Shown: positions 11,913-23,400 of the stretch, one piece after another
Layout: each line of letters starts with the position of its first letter
Position numbering within the stretch: position 1 is the first letter of the stretch
NCBI GenBank assembly: GCA_934047225.1
Contig: OW203989.1
Location: forward strand, 14,297,977 to 14,361,976
DNA length: 64,000 nucleotides
From: Ypsolopha sequella
Lineage: Eukaryota; Arthropoda; Insecta; Lepidoptera; Ypsolophidae
Reading direction: 5' to 3'
The notes under the pieces: generated by a model
The model's input: only the letters and a program-made list of their open reading frames with translations
Database searches by the model: none
Told to the model about the DNA's origin: nothing
Position numbers and translations under genes: made by a program

Positions 11913-12452
11913 AAGTCAAATACGTACCATAAAAATTTGGTCCCAAAAATATTGACCGATATAGACTATATAAGACTATTCAACGCGGGAGAAGTTCTGA
12001 GTATATTTGTTTAGGACCAGGCCACGGTAGAAACCGAGATGGGCACAACTGTAAGTTATGAAAAGCAGCGGCGTTTTCTTTGCACTTTTCAATATCAATT
12101 TTCCTTCAAAAGCAAGGGCTAAACGAAGATAAATTACGATTTTGTAAGCACAATGAAGTTTGTTCATAAGAAACTTTTGGCAAAATTCCAATCATTTTTG
12201 GAAGTTTCTTCAAGTTTACTAAACCTTCAGCATTCACTTATTGTTAGAAATTGTTTATTAATTTACTGATGGGAATTGTGATATCTATTCTTGGTTGTAA
12301 AAGTTGGCTGTCGAGTAAACCAGATATACAAAGTTACATTAATTTATGCAGCCAAATTCATGCTGGATGCTTGTGAAGCTAACGGATCACTAACAATTTA
12401 TGCGTAATTTGAAAAATGAAATTTTGACTTTCTGTAGTTTTGACTCGGGGTG
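11913..12452. other. Unassigned AT-rich DNA
   Basis: No gene or named repeat recognised. An open frame at 11976-12191 (minus) has no domain. Confidence 0.5.
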
Positions 12453-12757
12453 GGCTACGTCATTAATGTGAGGCTTGCGTCATTGATGTGAGGTTTGCGT
12501 CATTGATGTGAGGCTTACGTCATTGATGTGAGGCTTACGTCATTGATGTGAGGCTTACGTCATTGATGTGAGGTTTGCGTCATTAATGTGAGGTTTGCGT
12601 CATTGATGTGAGGTTTGCGTCATTGATGTGAGGCATGCGTCATTGATGTGAGGTTTGCGTCATTGATGTGAGGCTTACGTCATTGATTTGGGCTTACGTC
12701 ATTGATGTGAGGCTTACGTCATTGAAGTGAAGCTTGCGTCATTGATATGAGGTTTGC
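12453..12757 (+). repeat. 20-bp minisatellite, about 15 units
   Basis: The consensus unit is 'cgtcattgatgtgaggctta', with unit variants gctta, gcttg, gtttg and gcatg. One unit lacks a base (near 12696). Units often contain ttacgtca or ttgcgtca, which resemble bZIP (CREB/ATF, C/EBP) half-site combinations. No spacers of unique sequence, so not CRISPR. Found once in the window. Confidence 0.95.
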
Positions 12758-12931
12758 GATTGTAGAGAAAAGAAAAAATAAAATTTTTCGAATTATGTTT
12801 CGAGTTATGTTTAATTATTAGAAGATGTTTCGAAAAATCGATCACCGTTAAAATCGATCACTGACGTCACATTTTGAAAATATAGGTACATAAACATTAA
12901 ACAAACGAACACAATCATTGCTGATATTTTA

Positions 12932-13093
12932 TATACAACGTGTAACAGAAAGGTGTAACCATATTGAAGAGCTTATTCAGTCAATGGTTTAGAACAACTT
13001 TTTATATAGAAAAAATGCTGTATATCGAAAAAAAAACTTACTTGCTTCATAGGAAAATGCAATGCCGCTCGTCCGAAATGTATGGAAGGACAG
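12932..13093 (+). mobile_element. Half of the 271-bp foldback MITE, cut at the inversion edge
   Basis: It matches the left arm and core of 1097-1367 ('tatacaacgtgtaacagaaa' through 'gtatggaaggacagatt') with several mismatches. The right arm is missing because the inverted segment begins at 13094. The junction shares 'att' with both partners. Confidence 0.85.
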
Positions 13094-14486
13094 ATTGCTT
13101 GATAAGTACGGGTGGTAATTCATCAAATCCGTGGCTATATTTACTTTTTAGGTTGCGTAATATAGCGTGTACTTCTCGCGGATCAACAGGATTTAGGTAC
13201 ATGGTATTCTCAGTAGGGTGTAGTACGGGTCGACCAAACACCGGATTTGTGGACTCTCCCACTGACGCAAAAAAATTATTAAACTCGTTTGTTATCTCTT
13301 TGGGATCAGATGTAATTTTATTATTAATTTTTAAAGAAATGTTAGTTTTAGGTTTTATGATATTTTTATTGGTGCGTTCTTTTATAATTTGCCACATTGA
13401 TTTTATTGTGTTGCTTGATTTTTCCATTTGTTTTATGTATTGCAGTTTTTTCGACCTAATAACGGATTGCTTCAGTATTTTTTCGTACACTTTGTAGTGA
13501 TTTTTAAGGATTGGATCATTTGAATACGTTGTAAGAATTTTCAAGAGCCTTTTATTCTTACATGATGTTTTTATACCACGTGTGAGCCATGTTTTTTTAG
13601 TTTTATTTTTTATCCTTACTTGTTTTATAGGTACGCATCTGTTTAAAATTTCCATTAAAATGTCATTAAATAAATTATAATTTATATTTATGTCAACATT
13701 TTGATTTATTATTTTTGTCCAATCGAGTTTTCTTAATTCAGCTTTGAAAAATTCTATATTATGATTAGAAAAAAGTCTTTTTTCAGTTCGCCATTCTGCA
13801 TTTTTGTTTTTTTGTGTCCCCTCTGTACGCAAGATTGTAGCTCTATGATCTGAAAAACCAAATTCGCATACGGATGTATTTAAAGTAGAATCTACGTAGT
13901 TTGTGAAAATTAAATCTATGCAGGTAGAGCTAGTCTTTGTTATTCGCGTCGGTTCTTTAATGTGTTGTACAAAGTTGTATTCCGACATTAGATCTAACAG
14001 TTTTTTAGATAGTGTAGTATTTTTTAAGACGTCAACGTTAAAATCACCTCCGATTATTATCTTCTTATTATTGTATTTTATTATTATATATTTTAGAATT
14101 AATGTTAATCTTTCAAAAAAAACTTCGGTCTCCCTACTGTTCCAATATAACGATATTATTAACATATTTAACTTAGGTAGATCTATAGCGCAGACTTCAA
14201 TGACATATTCGATGGACATGTTCATTATATCCCTTTTTTCTATATATTCTATGTCTTCTTTTAAGATTATGCACACACCCCCACCCTCATAGTTTTCTCT
14301 GCAATAAGTTGCTGCTAGAATGTATCCAGAAAAGTGTAACAATTCTTTTTTTGCCTGCGTAAGTCTGCTCTCTGATATACAAAAGGCAAGGTATTTATCA
14401 TAATTATCGTCTAAAAATGCTTCAAATATATCTTGTTTATTATTAATACTTTGCATGTTTTGGAAAACAATATCAAAGTGTTTCAT
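13047..14486 (-). pseudogene. LINE ORF2, 3'-truncated (endonuclease plus start of RT)
   Basis: From the ATG whose first base is 14486, this matches the first ~465 residues of the intact ORF2 at 46063-48918: an apurinic-type endonuclease (QNMQSINN, GGDFNVD, SDHRA) and the linker up to PPVLIKQ. At 13094 the sequence switches to the half MITE, adding about 15 unrelated residues before a stop. Reverse-transcriptase motifs (SIPQGS, FADD) are absent, so it cannot mobilise itself. One residue differs from the intact copy (Ile for Lys, codon 14154-14156). The start overlaps the ORF1 stop by 14 nt as in the intact element. Confidence 0.9.
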
Positions 14487-15651
14487 AGGTCTCTCGAAAA
14501 AAAGTATCTTGGGTATTATGGTCCTTTGCCATTTGAGAATTTTCGGGTAGTTCATCAGATTCCTTATCGTATGAGTTGTCGTTAGAGACGTTGTTAATCT
14601 GTATGTTTTTTTGGGCTGGAGGGGGGGAAAATATTTTACCATTGACAATTAATTTATTTTTACGGATCACCGCATGATTACCGTTTTGTCGTGCTTGTCG
14701 TAAATGTTCTCGCAGGATATTTCTTTCTTGTAGCGATCGTTCGCAGAGGTATTCAGAGATCGATAAGCCTGAATTTTTGAAGTATTTTGCGTTTTCGAGT
14801 ACGTATTTCGTCATTTTTTTACTTAAGAGTTCAATAACAATTGGCCTTGTAGGGGATCTTCTTCCTATACGTGTAAGGTCCTCAATATATCCGACGAGGT
14901 TCACGTTCATAATGTCGTTAAATATGTCTAGAATTCGATTGTGAAGATCATATTCTGTTTCATGGTGATATTCTGTAAGTCCAAATAAAACAATTTTTTT
15001 GCTGTTATCATCGATACGCAAATTACCTGTCTGTGTGATATGGTCCTGTATTTCTTGAATTTTTTTATACATTCTATCGTTTTCAATTTCTAAGTTGTAA
15101 ATTTTTTCATTTAATATATGTATGTTGTTTTTAATATCTTTTTGTTCCTGGTTCACCATGGTTGTGTTATCCTTTAGGTCCTGTCGCAGCTCTAAAATTG
15201 CTTCTTGTATTTCGCTTTTTATTATGTCCTTAATTTCTGAAAGTATTGTTTGTTTGTTCAAGGCTAGTCGAGAGTCTAGCAGTTGGCTGAATTTATCGAA
15301 TGCGATCGATTCATTAGTAGAAGCAGATTCTAGTGAGGTCATTATCGGATGTCCCAAAAGTGTTTGACTGGGTCTTTTAGTAATTTGTTCGTCTTGGGAT
15401 AGGTTTTGCACTGGTGTTTTTATAATTTCTTTTTCAGGTGTTTGTTTTCGGAGTGGCGTGTTATCATTTCTTTTTCGGCGTGTAGTGGTATCGCAGCTTA
15501 AGCACAGCCAAGTGCGATCTAGTCTCTGTTTTTTACTCATATAATATGCTGTGGTCATATTTAAACATGCATAGTGGTACTTTCCTTTGCAGCCATTGCA
15601 TCGCAACAGTTCATCATGATTTATAGGCCGATTACAGGCTAAGCAAGACAT
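14473..15651 (-). CDS. LINE ORF1 protein (PHD finger, coiled coil, RRM-like)
   Basis: 392 codons, identical in translation to 44898-46076. The N-terminus is a C4HC3 PHD-type zinc finger (Cys3, 6, 18, 21, His26, Cys29, 50, 53). A heptad-rich, charged stretch at about 150-215 looks like a coiled coil. The region at about 215-345 (KKIVLFGL, TRIGRR, RPIVIEL) resembles the RRM plus C-terminal domain of L1-type ORF1 proteins. Known role in the family: RNA chaperone binding the element's own transcript. Intact, but upstream of a broken ORF2. Confidence 0.85.
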   Translation of the reverse strand: MSCLACNRPINHDELLRCNGCKGKYHYACLNMTTAYYMSKKQRLDRTWLCLSCDTTTRRKRNDNTPLRKQTPEKEIIKTPVQNLSQDEQITKRPSQTLLGHPIMTSLESASTNESIAFDKFSQLLDSRLALNKQTILSEIKDIIKSEIQEAILELRQDLKDNTTMVNQEQKDIKNNIHILNEKIYNLEIENDRMYKKIQEIQDHITQTGNLRIDDNSKKIVLFGLTEYHHETEYDLHNRILDIFNDIMNVNLVGYIEDLTRIGRRSPTRPIVIELLSKKMTKYVLENAKYFKNSGLSISEYLCERSLQERNILREHLRQARQNGNHAVIRKNKLIVNGKIFSPPPAQKNIQINNVSNDNSYDKESDELPENSQMAKDHNTQDTFFRETYETL

Positions 15652-17269
15652 TTTTTACTTTTTTACAAGTGTATACAGGTAGTGGTCAAGAATAATCTGT
15701 ACAGTAGGTATGTTGTTATGTTGTAACTCGTGTATTGCGCCCTCTGATGGTGTATAAGAGAACTCCTATGTATATGGTGAGTGAGCCTAGAATTATATTC
15801 TGAGGATCGGATTGTTATGTGTGGTACGAGCTTCTAGTCTTCGATGAATTCAAAAGGTTTAGTGTCCTGTCAACAGGTGGAGCTAGTATCTCTCTCTGTG
15901 TTTATAGATTTAATTTTGATGAATCATTTAACGATCTTAATTTTAGAGGTTATGTGAGTTTATAATTTCGATTTTATCGTACCTTGTGTGGTGTTCACGT
16001 ATGCATATATCCTGAGTCTGTTGATTACATATGTATTTCTGGGTTGTAGTTCATGGAGCTTCGAAACACTTGAGAGATATCCTTTTAGCCGGCGGGCCTT
16101 GTCACAACAACAAAAACACTTTATTTTCACTAGCTTTCTTGAGTTTTATATTTGATTCAACAGGTTGTTCACTAAATAGTATACTTGTAAATTTATTATG
16201 ATTCAATCAGCATTGTTCATCTTTCTGTTAGCTACCAAGAGTTGCCTGGAAGATATTGCTATTAGCAATAAGTGCCACTCTTGAACACCATGTTTAATTG
16301 TTTCTTTTTTCTTTTCAGTTATTTGTGTAAATGTGCGAAAAATGCTAGAAATAAAAATAAAAAATAAATTACCTTATAGCAGTATGAGAGAATATAAAAC
16401 TGTTTACTAGTTGGATTTGACAATTTGTAATGTGCTTTAATGATATTTACAGTACAGTACAGTTACAGATTTCGATCAAAAACACATCAATCTATTTATG
16501 CATTGGCTTGAACCACGGGAATTGTACTGAAAATGGTTCACCTATAAAGGTATTGTCGAGCACAAAATACAAAACAACATTTCTGTTTACAGAATACTGG
16601 ATTTCTAAACGATGACCGAGCACTTCTGTACCCCTTGCCTTAGAGTTAGAGGTAACAGTGGAAATTATTTAACAAAGCCTTCGAGAAGAAATTCGGGTAG
16701 CGCGCGTGGTACGAATACAAATTTAGATAAATGTTCGTAGGTGTTTTGGGATTGCTTACTATTAGTATGACAAGGCTATAAGTTTAACGAAAAGATTCGT
16801 ATACGATAAAGCGTCAAAAATTTAGTATTTTATTGTAAAATAGAAAGATATTGGAGAATTTAATACGAGTTAGTAAATATTTTACATTTGAAGCACTGAG
16901 TCATGTTTCATTTAATTTAATGGATTTTGATACAAAACGTGTTTAAAAACTTGAAAAAAAGAAGAAACTGTCACGACAAAATACCTAGTATTGATTTAGG
17001 ACAGCCGAATGCAAAAAATTTAAAATTAAAATAATTAAATTCTTATGTTTGATAGTACATTTATGTAGACTTGGGTTGATGTCATGTTGGTTTCGGCCTC
17101 TTGACTGGCCGAAACACTCTGGCCAAGTACCAGGCCGAAATTAACAGGCGTTTGTAATCACGCTGCGCCGCCCTCTGTTTGCCTGTGTATTACCTTATAT
17201 AAGTGTGCTTGAGAAATATGAGTACAACTTTTAATCTCCCGTTTTCGATATTTGAACTGGCCGACCAGA
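15652..17269. other. Flank and probable 5' UTR of the inverted LINE copy
   Basis: The LINE 5' UTR must start somewhere upstream of 15651 on the minus strand. I cannot place its end. Near 17090-17150 the motif 'ttggcctcttgactggccgaaac'-like sequence is self-complementary (cggcc/ggccg pieces). No gene otherwise. Confidence 0.5.
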
Positions 17270-17623
17270 TCACCAGATCTAACAGGACCAGATTGCCAGA
17301 TCTAACAGCACCAAACTACTTCCTTTGGGGCATTTTAAAATCTCGCCACAACAAACCACGAACCTTGCAACTCTTGAAAGAAGTCACCAATTTAGAGCCA
17401 GAAAGCCAGAATATGTCTTGCGAGCAATAATTCAAAATTCCGTAAAACGAACGCAATTATGCATCAACTCGGGAGGTAGTCATTTGATCGATATATTTTT
17501 TTTCCAATTTTGTGTCATCAATTTTACACTTTCAAATGAACTTTTTATAACAACAGAGCTCTTTTTTTCATTTATAACAAAATGGCAGTTCAAATTATGA
17601 CATTACTTTTGCGCCACCTTGTA
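17270..17623 (+). pseudogene. Mariner-type transposase C-terminal remnant with 3' TIR
   Basis: One frame gives LPDLTAPNYFLWGILKS and NKPRTLQLLKE, the classic mariner catalytic block (PDL...D/N-Y-FLWG) and following motif. After a frameshift, another frame gives EYVLRAIIQNSVKR and GGSHLIDIFF, the C-terminal end. The catalytic Asp position reads Asn (APNYF). It ends with 'ttttgcgccaccttgta', a mariner-like terminal repeat with TA at the end (17611-17623). The 5' part of the transposase is missing. Inactive. Confidence 0.85.
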
Positions 17624-18165
17624 CTTATTATGACTTACAACAACAAGTTACAAACTATTTTGGAATAAGTAGCCCCTTATCGAAACTATAACGGAAGTAT
17701 GGGAACGGTCTCTAAGTCGACAATAGTCATAACCAGCAGTTTCATTCTGCAGCCCATTATATGACTCGATCTTGTACAATGTCTTTCAATTCTATTCGAA
17801 AGCTTTCGAAAGGGACGGAACCAGGAATCTTTGTTAGGGTCAAAGTTACTATTTTAATGTACATATTTCAGCTATATGTACTGTGTAAACGTGTCAGTTG
17901 ACTAAACTAAGCAATGATGATTTCCTCTATGAAAGACGTAATTTTTATGACGTAATTTTTGTGCCCTATAGAATGATTTTTTCGAATATCTAAATCCTGG
18001 GCTTGATATTTGAAATTTTGAGCTATCATAAAGCTATTTGATGGTTCAATTTTACTTTATTTCTAAATAACTCGCCCTTTCTCACTTCCAATTTCCAGTT
18101 TTGAAAACTTGTTAAATGAAATTTCTTTTCGGTACCTGGTAAATGCTATAAAATCATCATTACAT
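17624..18165. other. Unassigned AT-rich DNA
   Basis: No gene recognised. A short palindrome 'tcgaaagctttcga' lies near 17798. Confidence 0.5.
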
Positions 18166-18315
18166 CCCGGTCACATTATCTCGAGACCTGGCGTCGATGA
18201 CGTCACGTCGCGTCGGCGCTCAGATATAGACGCGCCATGGCGAGCGCGGGGAGGTGAAAGGAGAACGGGCGGGTGGTTCGGCATTCCAGCGAGGTCTCGA
18301 GATAATGTGACCGGG
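18166..18315. mobile_element. 150-bp GC-rich MITE with 24-bp TIRs
   Basis: Perfect 24-bp terminal inverted repeats begin 'cccggtcacattatctcgag'. The core is GC-rich with 'gatgacgtcacgtcgcgtcg', in contrast to the surrounding AT-rich DNA. No coding potential. Confidence 0.8.
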
Positions 18316-18997
18316 TTGTACATTGATTGTATGATTTGTCATCACTGATTAGCTCAGTTTTTACGCCAGCGTAATTAATATTTCTTACTTGTTGTTTGCT
18401 TTGCCACATGATGAAAATTTATTCGTAATCAGACTGTTAGTTTCATACGAGATGTAGGGTTTTCGTTTTGGTCGGGGGTTAAAGAGAAAACAGAAATGTA
18501 GTTTTGCCCCTTCACTCCTGGGTGTGTTCCTGCCCAGACTCATTTTCAGTAAGTTTTCAGCACGTACGGTCGTTCCACTACATTGTCCGTCGGAACACTC
18601 TCATGAAGGAATCTGATGGGATAAACTTTTATCTTTTAATGTTTTGTATTACTTGTTGAACAGTTAGTTGCGAAATTATTTCAAACTTGTAAATAGAAAT
18701 TAATTGAAATTGTTTTTCTCATCACTATAATTGTTAATTTTTATTTATTGAGTTAAGTTTATTGTTATGTTTACTTGGTGAAAATAATTATGACTTTAAT
18801 ATACGCTCTGAACTATGGAAACAGTTTAGAGTGTATTTGTCCATCCGTCTGTCTTGTTATGTTATGTCTGTGTATAACCTAAATTATTGTTAAGAAGAGT
18901 ATATACACATTCTTCTACCAAATTTTAGTATTCTCAGGCAAGTGTTTTAGAAATTGGAAGCTTGTGACAGACAGACTGTACAAAACACAAGTATAAA

Positions 18998-19323
18998 GTG
19001 CTGCCACTTTAGAAATAAAATCATTATTTACTTACTAGAATAATAAATGAAAATCTGCTCAAGTAAATGTGTAGATATAGCAATGAACTATTTTTAAATA
19101 GCATAGTTTTCATATACAACGTCTTTGATGAGCTAAAATTTCAAGTTATGTTAAAAGCGGCCGTTCTTAGCAAAAGTTTAAATTTTAGTTCATCAAAGAC
19201 GTTGTATATGAAAACTATGCTATTTAAAAATAGTTCATTGCTATATCTACGCATTTACTTGAGCAAATTTTCAATAATTATTCTAGTGAGTAAATAATGA
19301 TTTTTTTTCTATAGTGGCAGCAC
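18998..19323. mobile_element. 326-bp foldback MITE with ~145-bp arms
   Basis: The ends are 'gtgctgccac' and 'gtggcagcac'. The arms are inverted copies over most of the length, best conserved around 'agcatagttttcatatacaa', with a short loop containing 'gcggccgttcttagc'. As RNA it would form a long hairpin. The 76-codon open frame inside is just the palindrome. Confidence 0.9.
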
Positions 19324-19407
19324 ATTCGCAGCATGAAGCGCCTTAACAGAAACATATAATACTTCCCATAATTCCGTCCCACTCCCATCCCACTATCCCA
19401 CTTCCCA

Positions 19408-19943
19408 TCCCACTAATATTATAAATGCGACAGATTGGGTGGAAGGACGAAAGGATGGATGTATGAATGTTTGTTACTCCTTCACGTCGTAACTACTAAA
19501 TTGATTGGGCTAAAATTTTTCAAAAATTAAGTTCTGCCCCTGGAATAAGACGTAGGCTACTTTTTATCTCATAAATCAGTTCCCATGGGATGATATGTGG
19601 GGTGTCAAGTTTCTATAGAAAATGTATGTGTTACTCCTTCACGCCGTAACTACTTACCCGATTGGGCTGAAACTTTGCATAAATGTAGGAATAGCACATA
19701 AGTTACTTTTTATTCCTAAATCAGTTCTTAATGGATGGCAATAGAATATCAAGTACCTATAGAAAAGTGATGTTTGTTACTCCTTCACGCCGTAACTACT
19801 GAATTACGTTACGTACGTAGCTGAAATTTTAAGTCAAACACGTACTTTAAAATTAATAGTCCAAAAATATTAAAAGACTCGAAGATTCGGTAGGACTACA
19901 AAAAACTTAAATCAACGCGAGCGAAGCCGCGGGCAAAAGCTAG
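19408..19943 (+). mobile_element. Lep1-like non-autonomous Helitron
   Basis: The 5' end TCCCACTAATATTATAAATG is preceded by A. The 3' end gcgggcaaaagCTAG is followed by T, with the hairpin-forming 'gccgcgggc' just upstream: the Helitron signature (TC...CTRR, insertion between A and T). The interior has three ~150-bp direct repeats, each with 'gttactccttcac' followed by 'gtaactac' (near 19471, 19629 and 19773). No Rep/helicase, so it depends on a partner in trans. Confidence 0.8.
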
Positions 19944-20340
19944 TATTTTATATTTTTATGCAACTGAGGCCAAGCCCAAGAGTCCTCGAAGTATATTTTA
20001 TTTTAGTTATTCTATATTTAAACTGTAATCTATCAACATTTATAAAGTCCTTTAAGTGTTCTTCCTAGCAAATATCAGAAAATGAAATACGTGCGGAGGA
20101 AGCCACAAAAAGGTATTATTTCGTAAAATAGCACTTGGTTGTAACTACCTACATTGATAATTAAAATTATGAACGGCTACTCACAATAATTATATTGTCA
20201 GAATTCGTCTGACCAGTTTCACTTTAATCGTACAGTTTCTTCGGGTTACGCGACGGTTTCTAATTTGGCACTGAATTCAGTTTTGGAAAATTTCAAGGCC
20301 TTATACGGTTTGAAGATTCAAACTTTTGTGAGAATTCATA

Positions 20341-20447
20341 ATAAAGGAACATGTGGGTTACTCCTCGCATCGTGCGTTAAGGGTGCATACAAGGTTAAAT
20401 TGAGCACCTCATTTTGCATCAATCAGAATTGAACTATACGATTTTTC
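20341..20447 (-). repeat. Inverted partner of the 107-bp duplicated segment
   Basis: Reverse complement of 8211-8317. It marks the outer end of the inverted segment, after which sequence changes at 'atttttc' to DNA not found in the unit. Confidence 0.9.
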
Positions 20448-23400
20448 ACATTATTTTATATTTTTCACAATATAAAATACATTATAGGTATCAAATTGTA
20501 GATATTAAAAAGTTTATTGTAAAAATATATACTTGTATATTATATATCCAAGAATGTAGTTCGATCAGAAAGAAGGAAACAAGCAAAGGAGCTTTTGAGC
20601 TTTTTCGTATAAAAAGTAAGTTCATAAAAATCTTGACGTTTTTATGTATTTTTTGACCGTTTCCCAGTCATATTAAAAAGACCCACATAAGTGCTTTAGC
20701 AATCTGTGTAATTTTAGCGGTTTTCTCTATTTCGTTACGGACCATGAAACATTCTATTACTAAAATATCCGTGGTTCAAATTCATATTCAAACTCATGAC
20801 ATATAAGTCAGATTTCGCCTCACTGTAATGGTACAGTTTGTTCAAAATCCAACTATTCAAAATATCGTGAGTAGCTGTTTATTTTAAGTATGGATCATGA
20901 GCAACTTTACCCCCGTTATATTGTTTGTGACGTTTCCATCGCGCCACTTCGTCGCCGCTGCGTAGATTGAAATGTCCACTAATTACAACAACCCAAAGAG
21001 AGCTTTCATCTTCCTGTAATTTGATGATTGCGTAAAATTACATAAACTAAAATAAACAATTAAGCTTTTGCTTCCTATTTTTTTGACGCTGACCACCTTT
21101 TACGTGAACCATTGTAAAACCATTTTATATAAAAGATAAATTAAATAATATATAAAGCAATCATATTTTAAAAGGGTTCCATCAAAACATTAGTTGGTTT
21201 TCTTTTGGGTCTACTATAACGTAACAAGTTACACCAGAAACACTTTCATTCTATTCAAAGAGAAAGGCTCCGTTTTGCTAAAAAAACAAAGAAACAGAGC
21301 ATACCCAACTACCAACTAATTTTAACTTGGGACAAACGAAAATCAACAAGACAGGCATAAAAGATTTATTAACGTGAACGTAAATATTTCTACTTGTAAT
21401 TACGAAGAGGAAACGGCATCCGCGTGGAGATAGCCGGAAAAGTACAACGTTATTTGATTATGGAAATCCAAACAGATTCGCAAATATCAGTGCGGTTTCA
21501 GCATGATTCAATCACATGACCTAATTCGCGGAAAATAGTAGTCTAATGTCGTACCATCAGGGATAATTCCACTGAGATTTTCTTATTACAGAGGCAATAA
21601 AGTGCGTCGGCACTTATTGTTTACGTAGATGTCATCGGCACATCGTAGAATTGGGCATATCACGATATGCCTAGGCATATGATATTTCTATTAAAACTAA
21701 GAGGGTTGCCCCGCTCCGCTCCGCTTCTCTCGGTTCCCCAAATTTATTTACATGTAAACCTAACACGGTTCTCTTCACCACGCTTCGCTCTGCTAGTCGT
21801 CGCACCTATTTATGCCTTATATTTTTCATTAGTTGAATTATTTTTAATACAAATTTCAAGGTTCTATGATTTAAGGAAGAGGTAACTTCGTAATTTTTTT
21901 ATATCGAATGAACTTAAAGCAATTAAGTTTTTGCTAGGAAGTGCCCATCAGAAGTATAGTTTACTATCTATATTATTTTTACCAAGTCAATTGAACATGT
22001 TACGCAATGTGACATGGTCATTTAAGGTTGTGCATTTGACATTACACGGACCCCAAGGTGCGATCGGACTCCATACAATTTTTTTTCAATTGTTATCAAA
22101 AATCGATGATCAGAAAATAATGAAACGAGAGCATGTTTTAGCTGATAATGATATTGCATGTAAACACCATCGAGAAAAGTTTTGCAAGGCAAGTTTTTAC
22201 CCTTACTAATAGTCGAAATAGAGGCCGAAAGTAGGTCTGGCAATTTTCTTCGATAGTACATTGTAAGCGATACTTTATAAATACATACAGTTTTCAATGG
22301 AGACTAAATATCCATCCATATATTTATCCAGGTTATACGTTTTACATATCTGACCACTTACCGAGTCTTTAATATGAATATCACGTTTAAAGAAAAGTTA
22401 TTCCTTTTATGGCTATCTTTTGAACCTTTCTGATGCTGTAAAAGGCAGCAAAACAAGGCACGTGACGAGAGAGGCCGGTACATAGGAGTTTTTCACCGGA
22501 AATGAGTTAACTTTCCGTTATACGGAGTTACCGAGTTAATTCCATGAGTCCGTGACCGGTAGTGTGGCCATGTTTCAGTTTTGGATTTGCGTGAAATGAA
22601 ACGGCATTTGGCTTTACAGGGTGTAAAAAGTTCGCCCGGTGTAAACTAAAGCTATATACGTATTACTACGGGGATAACACGATGTATCTCTAACATAGAA
22701 AGTTTTCTAGAGGCGGAATTGATACATAGTAACAAAACTTAATGTTATCAAACTCAAACTCAAACTCAATTTATTGATAAATAAAATTATTTACACGTCC
22801 ATAGCAGTTTTCATTATTAGCGGTGAATTATAAACATTATTCTCACTACATATTATATTATGATTATATATGATGATATGTTAAAGATTAGGTTTTGCAA
22901 TAAAATATTTTACTTAACAATAAAACATTAATATGTGATATTTAGATTTTTTGTACAAAATGTTGACTAGTATACGAGAATTTTTTTTTTGTGCAAATAT
23001 AAGTTTTCGGCTCTCCTGTAAAGTTGACTTTTTCGAGTTAAGTAAATCGTTTTTCACGGAGGGCACATTATTTTATAATAGGAATACATCGCCTGGAAAC
23101 AAAATCAAGGAATTTTTTCGCAGATACATGTCTTAATTTTGATATTTACGACACATTTAGCTGAAGATCGATCAAAGCTACATAAGAATATAAATTTGAT
23201 ATTTACCAGTTTATTTAATTTAATATGTAATTATATATATATTATATATTTATTTATTATAATTATTACGGGTGAACCCAATTACAATAATTATTATATT
23301 TAGTATTGAAACATAAAATTTAAAATAATTTTAAGCAAAAAAATAACTAATTAACTTACAAATTAATTTACTTTTACTATCTAAAAACACGTCAGCAGAC

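Larger units (their letters stand above)
13094..20447 (-). repeat. 7,354-bp inverted copy of part of the tandem unit
   Basis: Positions sum to 60,549 with their partners in 40102-47455 at both ends (13094 with 47455, 20447 with 40102), so no net indel exists. It carries LINE ORF1, the first half of ORF2, the mariner remnant, two MITEs and the Helitron in reverse. The only difference I noticed is at 14155. Confidence 0.95.

Noticed and set aside
12453..12757. CRISPR-like array
   Set aside because: Units are contiguous 20-mers without unique spacers, in an insect-like genome. It is a minisatellite.
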